DNA of 64,000 nt from Pseudomonas paeninsulae (GTDB taxonomy: Bacteria > Pseudomonadota > Gammaproteobacteria > Pseudomonadales > Pseudomonadaceae). Both the position numbers and the translations under genes were made by a program. Numbering within the stretch: the stretch's first letter is position 1; each line of letters begins with the position of its first letter. This document shows, piece after piece, positions 19,507-34,419 of this stretch. Under the pieces are notes generated by a model. That model saw only the letters and a program-made list of their open reading frames with translations. It made no database searches and was not told the DNA's origin. Where the stretch lies: NCBI RefSeq assembly GCF_035621475.1, contig NZ_CP141799.1:4142501-4206500 (forward strand), written 5' to 3'.

Positions 19507-20724
19507 TCAAGTGCGATATTCGGCGTTGATCTTCACGTACTCGTGGGACAGGTCGGTGGTCCAGATCGTCTCGCTGCAAGTACCACGCCCCAGTTCGATG
19601 CGAATGGTGATTTCCGCTTGGGCCATCACCGCCGCGCCCTGCTCTTCGGTGTAGCTGGCCGCACGGCAACCATGGCTGGCAATGCACACCTCGCCGAGGA
19701 ACACGTCGATCAGGTTGACATCCAACTGCGCCACACCGGCACGGCCGACTGCGGCGAGGATGCGCCCCCAGTTCGGGTCGGAGGCGAACAGCGCGGTCTT
19801 GATCAGCGGGGAATGGGCCACGGCATAACCGACGTCCAGACACTCCTGATAAGTCGCCCCGCCATTGACCTGCACGGTGACGAACTTGGTCGCGCCTTCG
19901 CCGTCACGCACGATGGCCTGGGCCACCTCCATGCACACATCGAACACCGCCTGTTTGAGTGCGGCGAACAATGCGCCGCTGGCCTGGGTAATCTCCTCCA
20001 GCGGCGCCTGGCCAGTGGCGATCAACATGCAGCAATCGTTGGTCGAGGTGTCACCATCGATGGTGATGCGGTTGAACGACTTGTTCGCCGCATCGCGCAG
20101 CAAGTCCTGCAGCACACCTTGGCTGACCTTGGCGTCGGTCGCGATATAACCGAGCATGGTCGCCATGTTCGGCTTGATCATCCCGGCACCCTTGCTGATG
20201 CCGGTGACGGTGACCGTCACACCGTCATGCACGAACTGGCGGCTGGCGCCCTTGGGCAGGGTGTCGGTGGTCATGATGCCGCTGGCCGCCTCGGCCCAGT
20301 GGTCCGCGTCCAGATCGTCCAAAGCCGCCTGCAAGGCGCCTTCGATCTTCTCCACCGGCAGGGGTTCGCCGATCACCCCGGTGGAGAACGGCAGCACCGC
20401 CCCCTCCTCGACACCGGCCAGCTGCGCCAGGCTGGCGCAGCTGCGCATGGCATTCTGCAAGCCGGGCTCGCCGGTGCCGGCGTTGGCATTGCCGGTATTG
20501 GTCAGCAGGTAGCGCACGCTACCCAGGACACGCTTTCTCGCCAGGATCACCGGCGCCGCACAGAAGGCATTGAGGGTGAACACCCCGGCCACGCTGGAGC
20601 CTTCGGCGCAGCGCATGACTACCACATCCTTGCGCCCGGGGCGCTTGATGCCAGCCGAAGCGATGCCCAGTTCGAAACCTGGAACCGGGTGCAGGGTAGA
20701 CAGCGGGCCAAGACCAACAGCCAT
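19507..20724 (-). CDS. argJ: Bifunctional glutamate N-acetyltransferase / amino-acid N-acetyltransferase ArgJ
   Basis: The 405-residue arginine-pathway enzyme moves the acetyl group from N-acetylornithine to glutamate. The conserved autocleavage site is visible in [15 protein letters not shown], where the Thr after MA becomes the N-terminal nucleophile of the beta chain. Residues [11 protein letters not shown] and [11 protein letters not shown] are family signatures, and the C-terminus ends [13 protein letters not shown]. The ATG follows AAGGAG by 8 nt. It lies 192 bp downstream of secA with a terminator between, so it has its own transcript. Confidence 0.95.
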   Translation of the reverse strand: MAVGLGPLSTLHPVPGFELGIASAGIKRPGRKDVVVMRCAEGSSVAGVFTLNAFCAAPVILARKRVLGSVRYLLTNTGNANAGTGEPGLQNAMRSCASLAQLAGVEEGAVLPFSTGVIGEPLPVEKIEGALQAALDDLDADHWAEAASGIMTTDTLPKGASRQFVHDGVTVTVTGISKGAGMIKPNMATMLGYIATDAKVSQGVLQDLLRDAANKSFNRITIDGDTSTNDCCMLIATGQAPLEEITQASGALFAALKQAVFDVCMEVAQAIVRDGEGATKFVTVQVNGGATYQECLDVGYAVAHSPLIKTALFASDPNWGRILAAVGRAGVAQLDVNLIDVFLGEVCIASHGCRAASYTEEQGAAVMAQAEITIRIELGRGTCSETIWTTDLSHEYVKINAEYRT

Positions 20725-20786
20725 AAGGTGTGCTCCTTGAGGGATTTAAGTGTCGCGCCACTGGGCGCGACCGAATTCGATGGCAA

Positions 20787-20819
20787 AACGCCGCGAGCGG
20801 CTAAGCCGTTCGCGGCGTT
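20787..20819 (-). terminator. Rho-independent terminator of secA
   Basis: A 15-bp stem (AACGCCGCGAGCGGC / GCCGTTCGCGGCGTT with one G-T pair) and a TAA loop is followed on the minus strand by TTTT. It lies about 100 nt past the secA stop. Confidence 0.8.
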
Positions 20820-20916
20820 GTAGGTAGCGTGAGGAATCTACCCATCCAACCGGGTGACCAACAGGCCGTTGAGAAACCCAGCGCGCGAAGCCCGCAGTGG
20901 TTTATCAACCAGACTG

Positions 20917-23652
<2,736 letters not shown>

Positions 23653-23705
23653 ATAGGCAGGGTCTTCCACGCGTATGGATGGAGGGCGGCCCATGAGTCG
23701 CCCAT

Positions 23706-23722
23706 GCAGCCCTCATGGCTGC
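23706..23722 (-). other. Hairpin in the secA leader
   Basis: A perfect 6-bp repeat GCAGCC / GGCTGC with a 5-nt loop can be extended to 9 bp with one G-T wobble. It lies 54 nt upstream of the secA ATG in the gap after the M23 peptidase gene. No T-run follows. Whether it regulates secA is unknown. Confidence 0.3.
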
Positions 23723-23769
23723 GTGCGAAGGGGGCATTCTACCCGGAAACGGCGATGAAGAAAGCGGCG

Positions 23770-24696
23770 TTATTCGACGTCGCTGACTCGAGCGATATAG
23801 CTGGTGGGGTTGACCACCCGGCCATTTTGACTGACTTCGAAATGCACATGGGAACCGGTAGAGCGGCCGGTGCTACCAACCTTGGCGATAACCTGACCGC
23901 GCTGCACCAGATCGCCAACCTGCACTAGATTGCGCTGATTATGCGCATACAAGGTGACGTAACCATCGACATGGCTGATTTCCACGGCATTACCGTAGCC
24001 GGATCGGCGGCTTGCCGCGGTCACGACACCCGCTGCTACGGCGATCACATCACTGCCGGCCTTGGCGGCGAAGTCCACGCCCTTATGCACGCTCAAACGC
24101 CCGTTCATGGGGTCGGTACGCCGGCCGAACGGCGATGATATATAGCCTTGCAATACCGGGCGCCCCGCAAGATATTCGGCTTCATGGAGTTGGCGATCGG
24201 CGAGCAGCTGCTCCAGCACCTCGAGCTGCTGCTCACGGCTGTCCAGGCGCAGGGCAAGATCATCGAGGGTGCTGATGAATGACGGCGGAGAATAGGCTGA
24301 GCCACCGAACAGTTCTTCCGGACCGCCCTGACCCACGCTCAAGGAAAAATCGAATTCACTGGCATCCAGCTCGGCCAGCTCGGTCAAGCGTTCGCCCAGT
24401 GCATCCAAGCGGGTCAAGCGTGCCTGCAACTCGGCAACATGGGCGGCGAACGCATCCAATTGACGCTGCGCTTTGACCCGCACCGCGCCCACTTCCGCAC
24501 GCTGCCGATCCAGCGCCGCGGTCAACTGCGCGCTGCCTGGCGCGTTTTCCGCTTGCGGCACGACCCACGCACCCACTGCGACCCCACCGCCAAGCACCAC
24601 CACGATCAACATGAGCAGCGCAACCAGCAACCAACGTAAGTCCAGAATCAGTGAGCGCGCGGCACCGTGACTCCGATTGAGTAGAATAATGTGCAT
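23770..24696 (-). CDS. Membrane-anchored M23-family peptidase
   Basis: The 308-residue protein has one N-terminal membrane anchor (about 20-45). A coiled coil (about 60-115) is rich in Ala, Leu and Arg. A C-terminal LytM domain follows (about 190-300) with zinc ligands in HKGVDFAAKAG and the HxH of GSHVHFEVS. Such proteins cleave peptidoglycan cross-links or, when degenerate, activate amidases; here the ligands are intact. It lies upstream of secA on the same strand with a 117-bp gap. The anchor plus coiled-coil plus LytM layout resembles Pseudomonas cell-separation factors, but this is not proven. Confidence 0.87.
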   Translation of the reverse strand: MHIILLNRSHGAARSLILDLRWLLVALLMLIVVVLGGGVAVGAWVVPQAENAPGSAQLTAALDRQRAEVGAVRVKAQRQLDAFAAHVAELQARLTRLDALGERLTELAELDASEFDFSLSVGQGGPEELFGGSAYSPPSFISTLDDLALRLDSREQQLEVLEQLLADRQLHEAEYLAGRPVLQGYISSPFGRRTDPMNGRLSVHKGVDFAAKAGSDVIAVAAGVVTAASRRSGYGNAVEISHVDGYVTLYAHNQRNLVQVGDLVQRGQVIAKVGSTGRSTGSHVHFEVSQNGRVVNPTSYIARVSDVE

Positions 24697-24777
24697 GGCT
24701 TCCCCATTAAGGCAGAGCCAAAGTCGGCGGCAGAGAGTCTGCTACCATGGCGGCTCCACAACTTCAGGCGTCCTGCC

Positions 24778-25233
24778 ATGACGTTTCGTCCCTTGCCGGC
24801 CAAAGCACCCGCCGCACTAATGCGCGAAGCGAAGCCTTTGAGAGCGCTGTTTAGTCAGGCGCAACGCATCGATCACCTGCAGCACTTACTTGAAAGCCAG
24901 CTACAACCCGCGGCCCGCGAACACTGCCATGTAGCATCCTGGCGCGAGGGTTGCCTGCTTCTTATCGTCACCGATGGCCACTGGGCCACCCGCTTGCGTT
25001 ATCAGCAACGACGCCTGCTAAGGCAGCTGCAGACACTCGAAGAGTTCGCGACCTTAACTAAGATCCTGTTCAAGGTGCAACCGCCAACTGCTGAAAGGCG
25101 TGCACCCGGTCGCACAATCAGCCTATCCAGCAGCGCTGCCGAGAACATCCAGGCCACTGCAGACGGCATAACCGACCCCAAACTGCGCGCCGCCCTGGAG
25201 CGACTGGCCAAGCATGGCCAACCCCGCGAATAG
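24778..25233 (+). CDS. dciA: DciA-type replicative helicase loader (DUF721)
   Basis: The 151-residue basic protein has a DUF721 KH-like fold pattern. It starts LFSQAQRIDHLQHLLESQL and continues with the core EHCHVASWREGCLLLIV, then ATRLRYQQRRLLRQL. DciA is the ancestral DnaB helicase partner in bacteria lacking DnaC. The C-terminus is an Ala-rich, probably unstructured tail. The ATG at 24778 is preferred to upstream in-frame codons because homology begins there. It is divergent from the M23 gene and convergent with lpxC. A gene of this family beside secA is common in gamma-proteobacteria. Confidence 0.8.
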   Translation: MTFRPLPAKAPAALMREAKPLRALFSQAQRIDHLQHLLESQLQPAAREHCHVASWREGCLLLIVTDGHWATRLRYQQRRLLRQLQTLEEFATLTKILFKVQPPTAERRAPGRTISLSSSAAENIQATADGITDPKLRAALERLAKHGQPRE

Positions 25234-25287
25234 CGCCAAAACAAGCTGGGCCATGGCGAATGGTTTGCGGCTGTTTTGCAGAAAAAA

Positions 25288-25309
25288 GAAGCCACCCGAG
25301 GGTGGCTTC
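25288..25309 (-). terminator. Rho-independent terminator at the end of the dcw/lpxC cluster
   Basis: A 9-bp stem GAAGCCACC / GGTGGCTTC with a CGAG loop is followed on the minus strand by TTTTTT. It lies 26 nt past the lpxC stop and may also stop dciA read-through. Confidence 0.85.
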
Positions 25310-25334
25310 ATAAACAAAGGGAGAGAGTTTTTAC

Positions 25335-26286
<952 letters not shown>

Positions 26287-26358
26287 CAATGGCCGGCGAT
26301 AATAGCAGAACCGGCCTTTGCTGAACACCAATCGCCCCAATACTCCTGATACACGCCA

Positions 26359-27549
26359 TCAATCGGCCTGACGACGCAGGAAGGCCGGAATGTCCAGGTA
26401 ATCCAGGTCATCCTGCGGGTTCAGCTTGGCCGCGGCTGCACCGCCGCCGTGACTTTGCCGCTGAACGGTTGGGCGCTCGTAGTCCTTGTAATTGACGCTT
26501 TGCTCGCCACGCGAAGCTGGGGTAGCAGCCGACGAAGCACTGCTGGTCGTGACTTGCACGGTATTGTCGATCACCTTGACCGGTTTCTCGATTTTTGCGC
26601 CCAGGCCAGTGGCGACCACAGTGACGTGCAGCTCGTCGCGCATGTCCGGATCAATCACGGTACCCACCTTGACGGTGGCGTGCTCGGAAGCGAACTGTTC
26701 GATGATGTTACCCACGTCGGAGTATTCGCCCAGGGACAAATCGGGACCGGCGGTGATATTCACCAGGATGCCACGCGCACCCTGCAGGTTGACGTCTTCC
26801 AGCAGCGGATTGCGGATTGCCGCCTCAGTGGCTTCACGCGCACGGTTCGGACCACTGGCGCAGCCAGTGCCCATCATCGCCATGCCCATTTCGCTCATCA
26901 CGGTTTTCACGTCGGCGAAGTCGACGTTGATCATGCCCGGACGCTTGATGATGTCGGAGATACCGCGCACGGCACCGGCCAGTACGTCATCCGCTTTGGC
27001 GAACGCCGACAGCAGGCTGGCGTCTTTACCGAGGATGGTCAGCAGTTTTTCGTTGGGAATGGTGATCAGCGAGTCGACGCTTTCCGCCAGGGCGCGAATG
27101 CCTTCCTCGGCGATTTGCATACGCTTTTTGCCTTCGAACGGGAACGGACGGGTCACCACAGCGACGGTGAGAATGCCCATTTCCTTCGCCACCTGGGCGA
27201 TCACCGGCGCAGCGCCAGTACCGGTACCACCACCCATACCGGTGGTGATGAAGACCATGTCGCAACCTTGCAGCACTTCGGCGATGCGCTCGCGGTCTTC
27301 CATGGCGGCCTGACGGCCGATTTCAGGATTGGCGCCCGCGCCCAGGCCCTTGGTCACGCCCGTACCCAGCTGCAGGATGGTGCGCGCACCGATGTTTTTC
27401 AGTGCTTGCGCATCGGTATTGGCGCAGATGAATTCGACGCCTTCGATGTTGTTCTTCGACATGTGGTTGACCGCATTGCCGCCGCCGCCGCCCACGCCAA
27501 TTACCTTGATAACCGCACTTTGCGGGATGTTGTCTACGAGTTCGAACAT
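26359..27549 (-). CDS. ftsZ: Cell division protein FtsZ
   Basis: This 396-residue tubulin-like GTPase has the signature loop TGMGGGTGTGAAPVI and the T3 and T5 loops. The catalytic acidic residue is in the NVDFADVKTVM region. The C-terminal linker is rich in Ala, Ser and Gly, and the conserved tail DDLDYLDIPAFLRRQAD binds FtsA, ZipA and MinC. It forms the division ring under the inner membrane. The gap to ftsA is 54 bp. Confidence 0.99.
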   Translation of the reverse strand: MFELVDNIPQSAVIKVIGVGGGGGNAVNHMSKNNIEGVEFICANTDAQALKNIGARTILQLGTGVTKGLGAGANPEIGRQAAMEDRERIAEVLQGCDMVFITTGMGGGTGTGAAPVIAQVAKEMGILTVAVVTRPFPFEGKKRMQIAEEGIRALAESVDSLITIPNEKLLTILGKDASLLSAFAKADDVLAGAVRGISDIIKRPGMINVDFADVKTVMSEMGMAMMGTGCASGPNRAREATEAAIRNPLLEDVNLQGARGILVNITAGPDLSLGEYSDVGNIIEQFASEHATVKVGTVIDPDMRDELHVTVVATGLGAKIEKPVKVIDNTVQVTTSSASSAATPASRGEQSVNYKDYERPTVQRQSHGGGAAAAKLNPQDDLDYLDIPAFLRRQAD

Positions 27550-27603
27550 TTTCCCTCTCCTTTGCTTCTAGTTGTAACGCCTACTGCATAAACGCTTGTT
27601 AAA

Positions 27604-28851
27604 TCAGAAATTGCTTTGTACCCAGCGCTTCACGCGCTCGAATAGCGGTGTCTTGGGTTCATCGCTGTAGCTGCCGATGGTCGACATCGAGATGCCGTCA
27701 GCCTGCTTCTGCAGGCCATATAGCAACAGGCCCACACTGGTGGAATAAATCGGGTTACGCACTACATCGGCCAGGCCCTTGACGCCTTGCGGCATGCCCA
27801 GGCGGACCGGCATGTGGAAGATCTCCTCGGCCAACTCGACCGCGCCTTCCATCTTCGAGGTGCCGCCGGTGAGCACGATGCCCGCCGGGATCAGGTCCTC
27901 ATAACCGCTGCGGCGCAGCTCGGCCTGGATCAAGGTGAACAGCTCGTCGTAACGTGGCTCGACCACTTCAGCCAGGGACTGACGCGACAAGTCGCGCGGC
28001 GGACGATCACCGACGCTCGGCACCTTGATGGTCTCGCCCGGACCGGCCAGTTTGGCCAGGGCACAGGCATAACGGATCTTGATTTCTTCGGCGTACTGGG
28101 TCGGTGTGCGCAACGCCATGGCGATGTCGTTGGTGACCTGATCGCCCGCAATCGGAATCACCGCGGTGTGGCGAATTGCGCCTTCGGTGAAGATGCAGAT
28201 GTCGGTGGTGCCACCGCCAATGTCGACCAGGCACACGCCCAGCTCTTTCTCGTCATCGGTGAGCACCGCATAGGCCGAGGCGAGCTGCTCGAGAATGATG
28301 TCGTCGATTTCCAGGCCGCAGCGACGCACGCACTTCTCGACGTTCTGCGCCGCATTCACCGCGCAGGTCACCACATGCACCTTGGCTTCCAGACGCACGC
28401 CGGACATGCCCAACGGCTCGCGCACGCCTTCCTGATTGTCGATCACGTAATCCTGCGGCAGGGTGTGCAGCACCCGCTGATCCGCCGGGATCGCCACGGC
28501 CTGGGCTGCATCCAGTACGCGCTCAAGGTCGGCCGGGCTGACTTCGCGATCACGGATGGCCACGATGCCGTGGCTGTTGAGGCTGCGAATATGATTACCG
28601 GCCACGCCGACGAAGGCCGAGTGGATGCGGCAACCCGCCATCAGCTGCGCCTCTTCCACCGCACGCTGGATCGACTGCACGGTCGATTCGATATTGACCA
28701 CCACGCCCTTCTTCAGGCCGCGCGACGGGTGGGTGCCGATACCGACGATCTCCAACTGGCCATCGGCAGTCACTTCACCGACCAGCGCCACCACCTTGGA
28801 GGTGCCGATATCGAGGCCAACGATCATCTTGCCGCTCTGCACGTTTACCAT
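27604..28851 (-). CDS. ftsA: Cell division protein FtsA
   Basis: This 415-residue actin-like protein anchors FtsZ to the membrane. The ATP-binding phosphate loops are GLDIGTSKVVALVG at the N-terminus and DIGGGTTDI in the middle, with a TGGTSKMEG adenosine motif near the end. The last residues FERVKRWVQSNF form the amphipathic membrane-targeting helix. The ATG at 28851 is chosen because the conserved N-terminus MxNVQSGK starts there; an ATG at 28875 would add eight residues. The gap to ftsQ is 20 bp. Confidence 0.98.
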   Translation of the reverse strand: MVNVQSGKMIVGLDIGTSKVVALVGEVTADGQLEIVGIGTHPSRGLKKGVVVNIESTVQSIQRAVEEAQLMAGCRIHSAFVGVAGNHIRSLNSHGIVAIRDREVSPADLERVLDAAQAVAIPADQRVLHTLPQDYVIDNQEGVREPLGMSGVRLEAKVHVVTCAVNAAQNVEKCVRRCGLEIDDIILEQLASAYAVLTDDEKELGVCLVDIGGGTTDICIFTEGAIRHTAVIPIAGDQVTNDIAMALRTPTQYAEEIKIRYACALAKLAGPGETIKVPSVGDRPPRDLSRQSLAEVVEPRYDELFTLIQAELRRSGYEDLIPAGIVLTGGTSKMEGAVELAEEIFHMPVRLGMPQGVKGLADVVRNPIYSTSVGLLLYGLQKQADGISMSTIGSYSDEPKTPLFERVKRWVQSNF

Positions 28852-28871
28852 GTGTCTCGCCTTCTCCTGAT

Positions 28872-29729
28872 TCACTGCACGACAGCGGTATCAGCCGCCG
28901 TGGGCGCAACCGGCTCACGCCACGCCACGGCCAGGCCGTAGGCGTAACGCAGATCGATTCGCGCGATATTCGTTTGTTGCTCTTTCAGCGCCTTGTCGTA
29001 GATGGCGCTAAAACGACGCATTTTTTCCACCAGGTGGTCACGGCCCAACAGCAGCTCGATCCCCTGCCCGGTGGAGAGGAACCAGCTGCCGCGCTCACGC
29101 AGCTCCAGTCGCGCCACGGAAAAACCCATTGGACGCAACATCTGGCTGAGCACCTGGTACTGCTGCATGACCTTCTGTTGTGCCCGCTTGGGGCCATACA
29201 GCTGCGGCAGGTGCTGATAGTTCGCCTGTTCCTTGGGCGCGAAGGCCTTACCCTGGTTGTTCAACAGGGCCTCATCGCCCCAGCGGGCAATCGGCAGGTG
29301 CTCCTCGAGGCGCACCACCAATTGGTCCGGCCAAACCCGCCGCACCTGCGCACTGGCGATCCAGGGCATCTGCTCCAGCTCATGACGCATGCCCGGCAGA
29401 TCGACACTGAAGAAACTCGCTTTAACGAACGGCTCGATATGCTGCTGGATCGCCTGCTGGCTGATGTAGCTGAGATCGCCCTCGACGCTGATCTTGGCGA
29501 TCGGCCGGTCCGCGTAGGGCAGCAGGCGTTGCGCCAACTCGTAAGCTGCGAAGCCCAACACCAGCAGCAACAGCGGCCAGGTGATGCGCTTGAGCAGAGC
29601 AAAATTGGGTTTGGGCAACCGCAGGCCGACCGACTCCTTGGCCACCATGCGGCTGGCACCGCGCTGCGCAGGCTTGCCGCGCAACGGTGCACGTGCAGAG
29701 CCTGGCTGGTGACGCAAAGTGGCGATCAT
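28872..29729 (-). CDS. ftsQ: Cell division protein FtsQ
   Basis: This 285-residue bitopic protein has a basic cytoplasmic N-terminus (about 1-48) and one membrane helix (about 49-68, [17 protein letters not shown]). A POTRA domain starts at [14 protein letters not shown] and the beta domain ends at about residue 265. It scaffolds FtsB and FtsL in the periplasm. The gap to ddlB is 3 bp. Confidence 0.96.
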   Translation of the reverse strand: MIATLRHQPGSARAPLRGKPAQRGASRMVAKESVGLRLPKPNFALLKRITWPLLLLVLGFAAYELAQRLLPYADRPIAKISVEGDLSYISQQAIQQHIEPFVKASFFSVDLPGMRHELEQMPWIASAQVRRVWPDQLVVRLEEHLPIARWGDEALLNNQGKAFAPKEQANYQHLPQLYGPKRAQQKVMQQYQVLSQMLRPMGFSVARLELRERGSWFLSTGQGIELLLGRDHLVEKMRRFSAIYDKALKEQQTNIARIDLRYAYGLAVAWREPVAPTAADTAVVQ

Positions 29730-29732
29730 GGT

Positions 29733-32132
<2,400 letters not shown>

Positions 32133-32140
<8 letters not shown>

Positions 32141-33203
32141 GGGCCACCTCCAGACAAATATCAACAACAGTGCGGGTTGCATCAGGCTTGGCCAGACGTC
32201 GCGCGGTACGCGCCATTTCGTTCAATCGTTCAGGGTGCATCAAGACCTCGGACAGCTGTGCAGCCAACGTGGCGGCGTCTGTGGAGCGTTGTGGCAGAAG
32301 GACGGCAGCGCCCTCCCTGGCGAGATAGTCGGCGTTACGTGTCTGGTGATCGTCGATGGCATGCGGCAGCGGTAGCAGGAACGACGGCAGACCGGCGGCG
32401 GCCAGTTCACTGACGGTCAAGGCACCGGCGCGGCATACCACCAGATCGGCCCAGGCGTAGGCGCGGGCCATGTCCTTGATAAACGCAGCGACCTGCGCTT
32501 CGACGCCGGCATCGCGGTAACGTTCGCCAGTAATCACATCGTGTTGCTTGCCGGCCTGGTGGAACACTTCCGGGCGCAGCTCGCCTGGCACTAATGCCAG
32601 CGCTTCGGGCAGCAGTTTGTTCAACGGCTCGGCGCCCAGGCTGCCGCCGAGGATCAGCAGGCGCGGCCGGCGATCGCGGAGCGCCGCGCGCGGGGTTTCC
32701 AGAAACAGTTCCTCGCGCACCGGATTGCCGGTGGTGCGGCGCTTGGCCGAAGCGCCGAAGGTATTCGGGAAGGCCTCGCACACGCGGCTGGCAAACGGCG
32801 CCAGGCTGCGATTGGCGGTGCCGGCCACGGCATTCTGTTCGTGGATGATCAGCGGCGCGCCGCCGAGCTTGGCCGCCAGGCCGCCAGGGCCGGTGACGAA
32901 GCCGCCCATACCGAGCACGCACACTGGCTGCAGCTCACGCACCACTTTACGGGCCTGAAACAGTGCCTTGATAAGCTGGAACGGTGCTTTAAGCAGCGAC
33001 AGCTTGCCCTTGCCGCGCAGACCCGTGACGTTGATCAGGTGCAACGGCAGGCCGGCGGCCGGGACCAATTCGTTCTCGATGCCGCGCGGGGTGCCCAGCC
33101 AATGCACGCGGTAACCGCGTGCCTGGAACTCGCGAGCACAAGCCAGCGCCGGGAACACGTGCCCGCCGGTACCGCCGGCCATGATCAGCACATTACCGGG
33201 CAT
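32133..33203 (-). CDS. murG: Undecaprenyl-PP-MurNAc-pentapeptide GlcNAc transferase MurG
   Basis: This 356-residue GT-B enzyme converts lipid I to lipid II at the inner face of the inner membrane. The N-terminal G-loop is [15 protein letters not shown]; a second one is [13 protein letters not shown]. The UDP-GlcNAc site motif is [20 protein letters not shown] followed by [10 protein letters not shown]. The ATG at 33203 follows GGAGGAG by 7 nt. It overlaps ftsW by 11 nt and murC by 8 nt. Confidence 0.98.
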
Positions 33204-34419
33204 GGGCAGGCTCCTCCGCGTGCTTCTCGTCAACAAAATCCGCCTCGCTGAAATCGGCATCCTCGCTGCCCAACTGGGTGCGCCGCTCCCACTCGATCCG
33301 CAGCAACAGCGCCAGGCTGACGCAGCAGATCACCAGGGAACTGCCGCCATAGCTGAGAAACGGCAAGGTCAGGCCCTTGGTCGGCAGCAGGCCGATGTTG
33401 ACTCCGATATTGATCAGGAATTGACCGATCCAGAGGAACGCCAGACCGTAGGCGACATAGGCCGCGAAAAACTGTTTGGCCTTCTCGGCCCAAACGCCGA
33501 TATACAGGGCGCGTACGCAGACGAAGACGAACAAGCCAACGGTAATCAAGGCGCCCACCATGCCCAGCTCTTCAGCGAGCACGGCGAACACGAAGTCGGT
33601 GTGCGCTTCTGGCAAATAGAACTGTTTCTGAATGCTGTTACCCAGGCCGACGCCGAACCACTCGCCGCGACCGAAGGCGATCAACGCCTGGGTCAATTGG
33701 TAGCCGGAGCCAAACTGATCGGCCCAGGGGTCGGTGAAAGTGATCAGACGCTGCAAACGGTATTCCTGGGTCTGCACCAGGACGAAGATCGCCCCGACAG
33801 CCAGCCCGACCATCAGGCCGAAACGCAGCAGGCCGACGCCGCCAAGGAACAGCATGGCCGCGGCGGCGCCCATCATGACCACGGTGGCACCGAAGTCCGG
33901 TTCCAGCAGCAGCAAGCCGGCCATCGGCAGCAATACGACGAAGGGTTTGAAGAAACCAGCCCAGCTTTCGCGCACTTCTGCCTGACGACGCACCAGATAG
34001 CCAGCCAGGTAGATCACCACGAACAACTTGGCGATTTCCGAAGGCTGCACGTTGAATGCGCCGAAGCCGATCCAGCGCATCGAACCATTCACTTCGCGGC
34101 CAATTCCCGGCACCAGTACCAGCACCAGCATGGCAAAGGCGGCCAGCAACGCCGCCCCGCTCAGACGCTGCCAGGTTTCCAGCGGGATCAACAGCACCAC
34201 AGCGGCGGCGCCGAGGCCAATCAACAGGTAAATCAGGTGACGGAGCATGTAGTACAGCGGGCTGCCCACATTCACCGCGGCCACCTCGGTTGAGGCGGAA
34301 GCGATCATCACCAGGCCCAGACCGAGCAGGGCCAGACAACCGACCAGCAACGGAAAGTCCATGTCCAGGCCACGGCGGCTGAACAGCGGGGACGGGTATG
34401 GGCGCAGGAAGGCAAGCAT
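33193..34419 (-). CDS. ftsW: Septal peptidoglycan glycosyltransferase FtsW
   Basis: The 408-residue SEDS-family protein has about ten membrane helices. Family signatures include GFGAFNVQPSEIAKL and the large periplasmic loop with the YQLTQALIAFGRGEWFGVGL region. Others are LPEAHTDFVFAVLAEELG and the C-terminal TKGLTLPFLSYGGSSL. It polymerises lipid II at the septum together with FtsI. The start overlaps the murD stop by 1 nt (TGATG). The C-terminal tail is acidic. Confidence 0.97.
   Translation of the reverse strand: MLAFLRPYPSPLFSRRGLDMDFPLLVGCLALLGLGLVMIASASTEVAAVNVGSPLYYMLRHLIYLLIGLGAAAVVLLIPLETWQRLSGAALLAAFAMLVLVLVPGIGREVNGSMRWIGFGAFNVQPSEIAKLFVVIYLAGYLVRRQAEVRESWAGFFKPFVVLLPMAGLLLLEPDFGATVVMMGAAAAMLFLGGVGLLRFGLMVGLAVGAIFVLVQTQEYRLQRLITFTDPWADQFGSGYQLTQALIAFGRGEWFGVGLGNSIQKQFYLPEAHTDFVFAVLAEELGMVGALITVGLFVFVCVRALYIGVWAEKAKQFFAAYVAYGLAFLWIGQFLINIGVNIGLLPTKGLTLPFLSYGGSSLVICCVSLALLLRIEWERRTQLGSEDADFSEADFVDEKHAEEPAHAR

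Noticed and set aside
19360..20823. A 487-codon open frame antisense to argJ
   Set aside because: argJ is fully conserved with its autocleavage site; the antisense frame has no motif.
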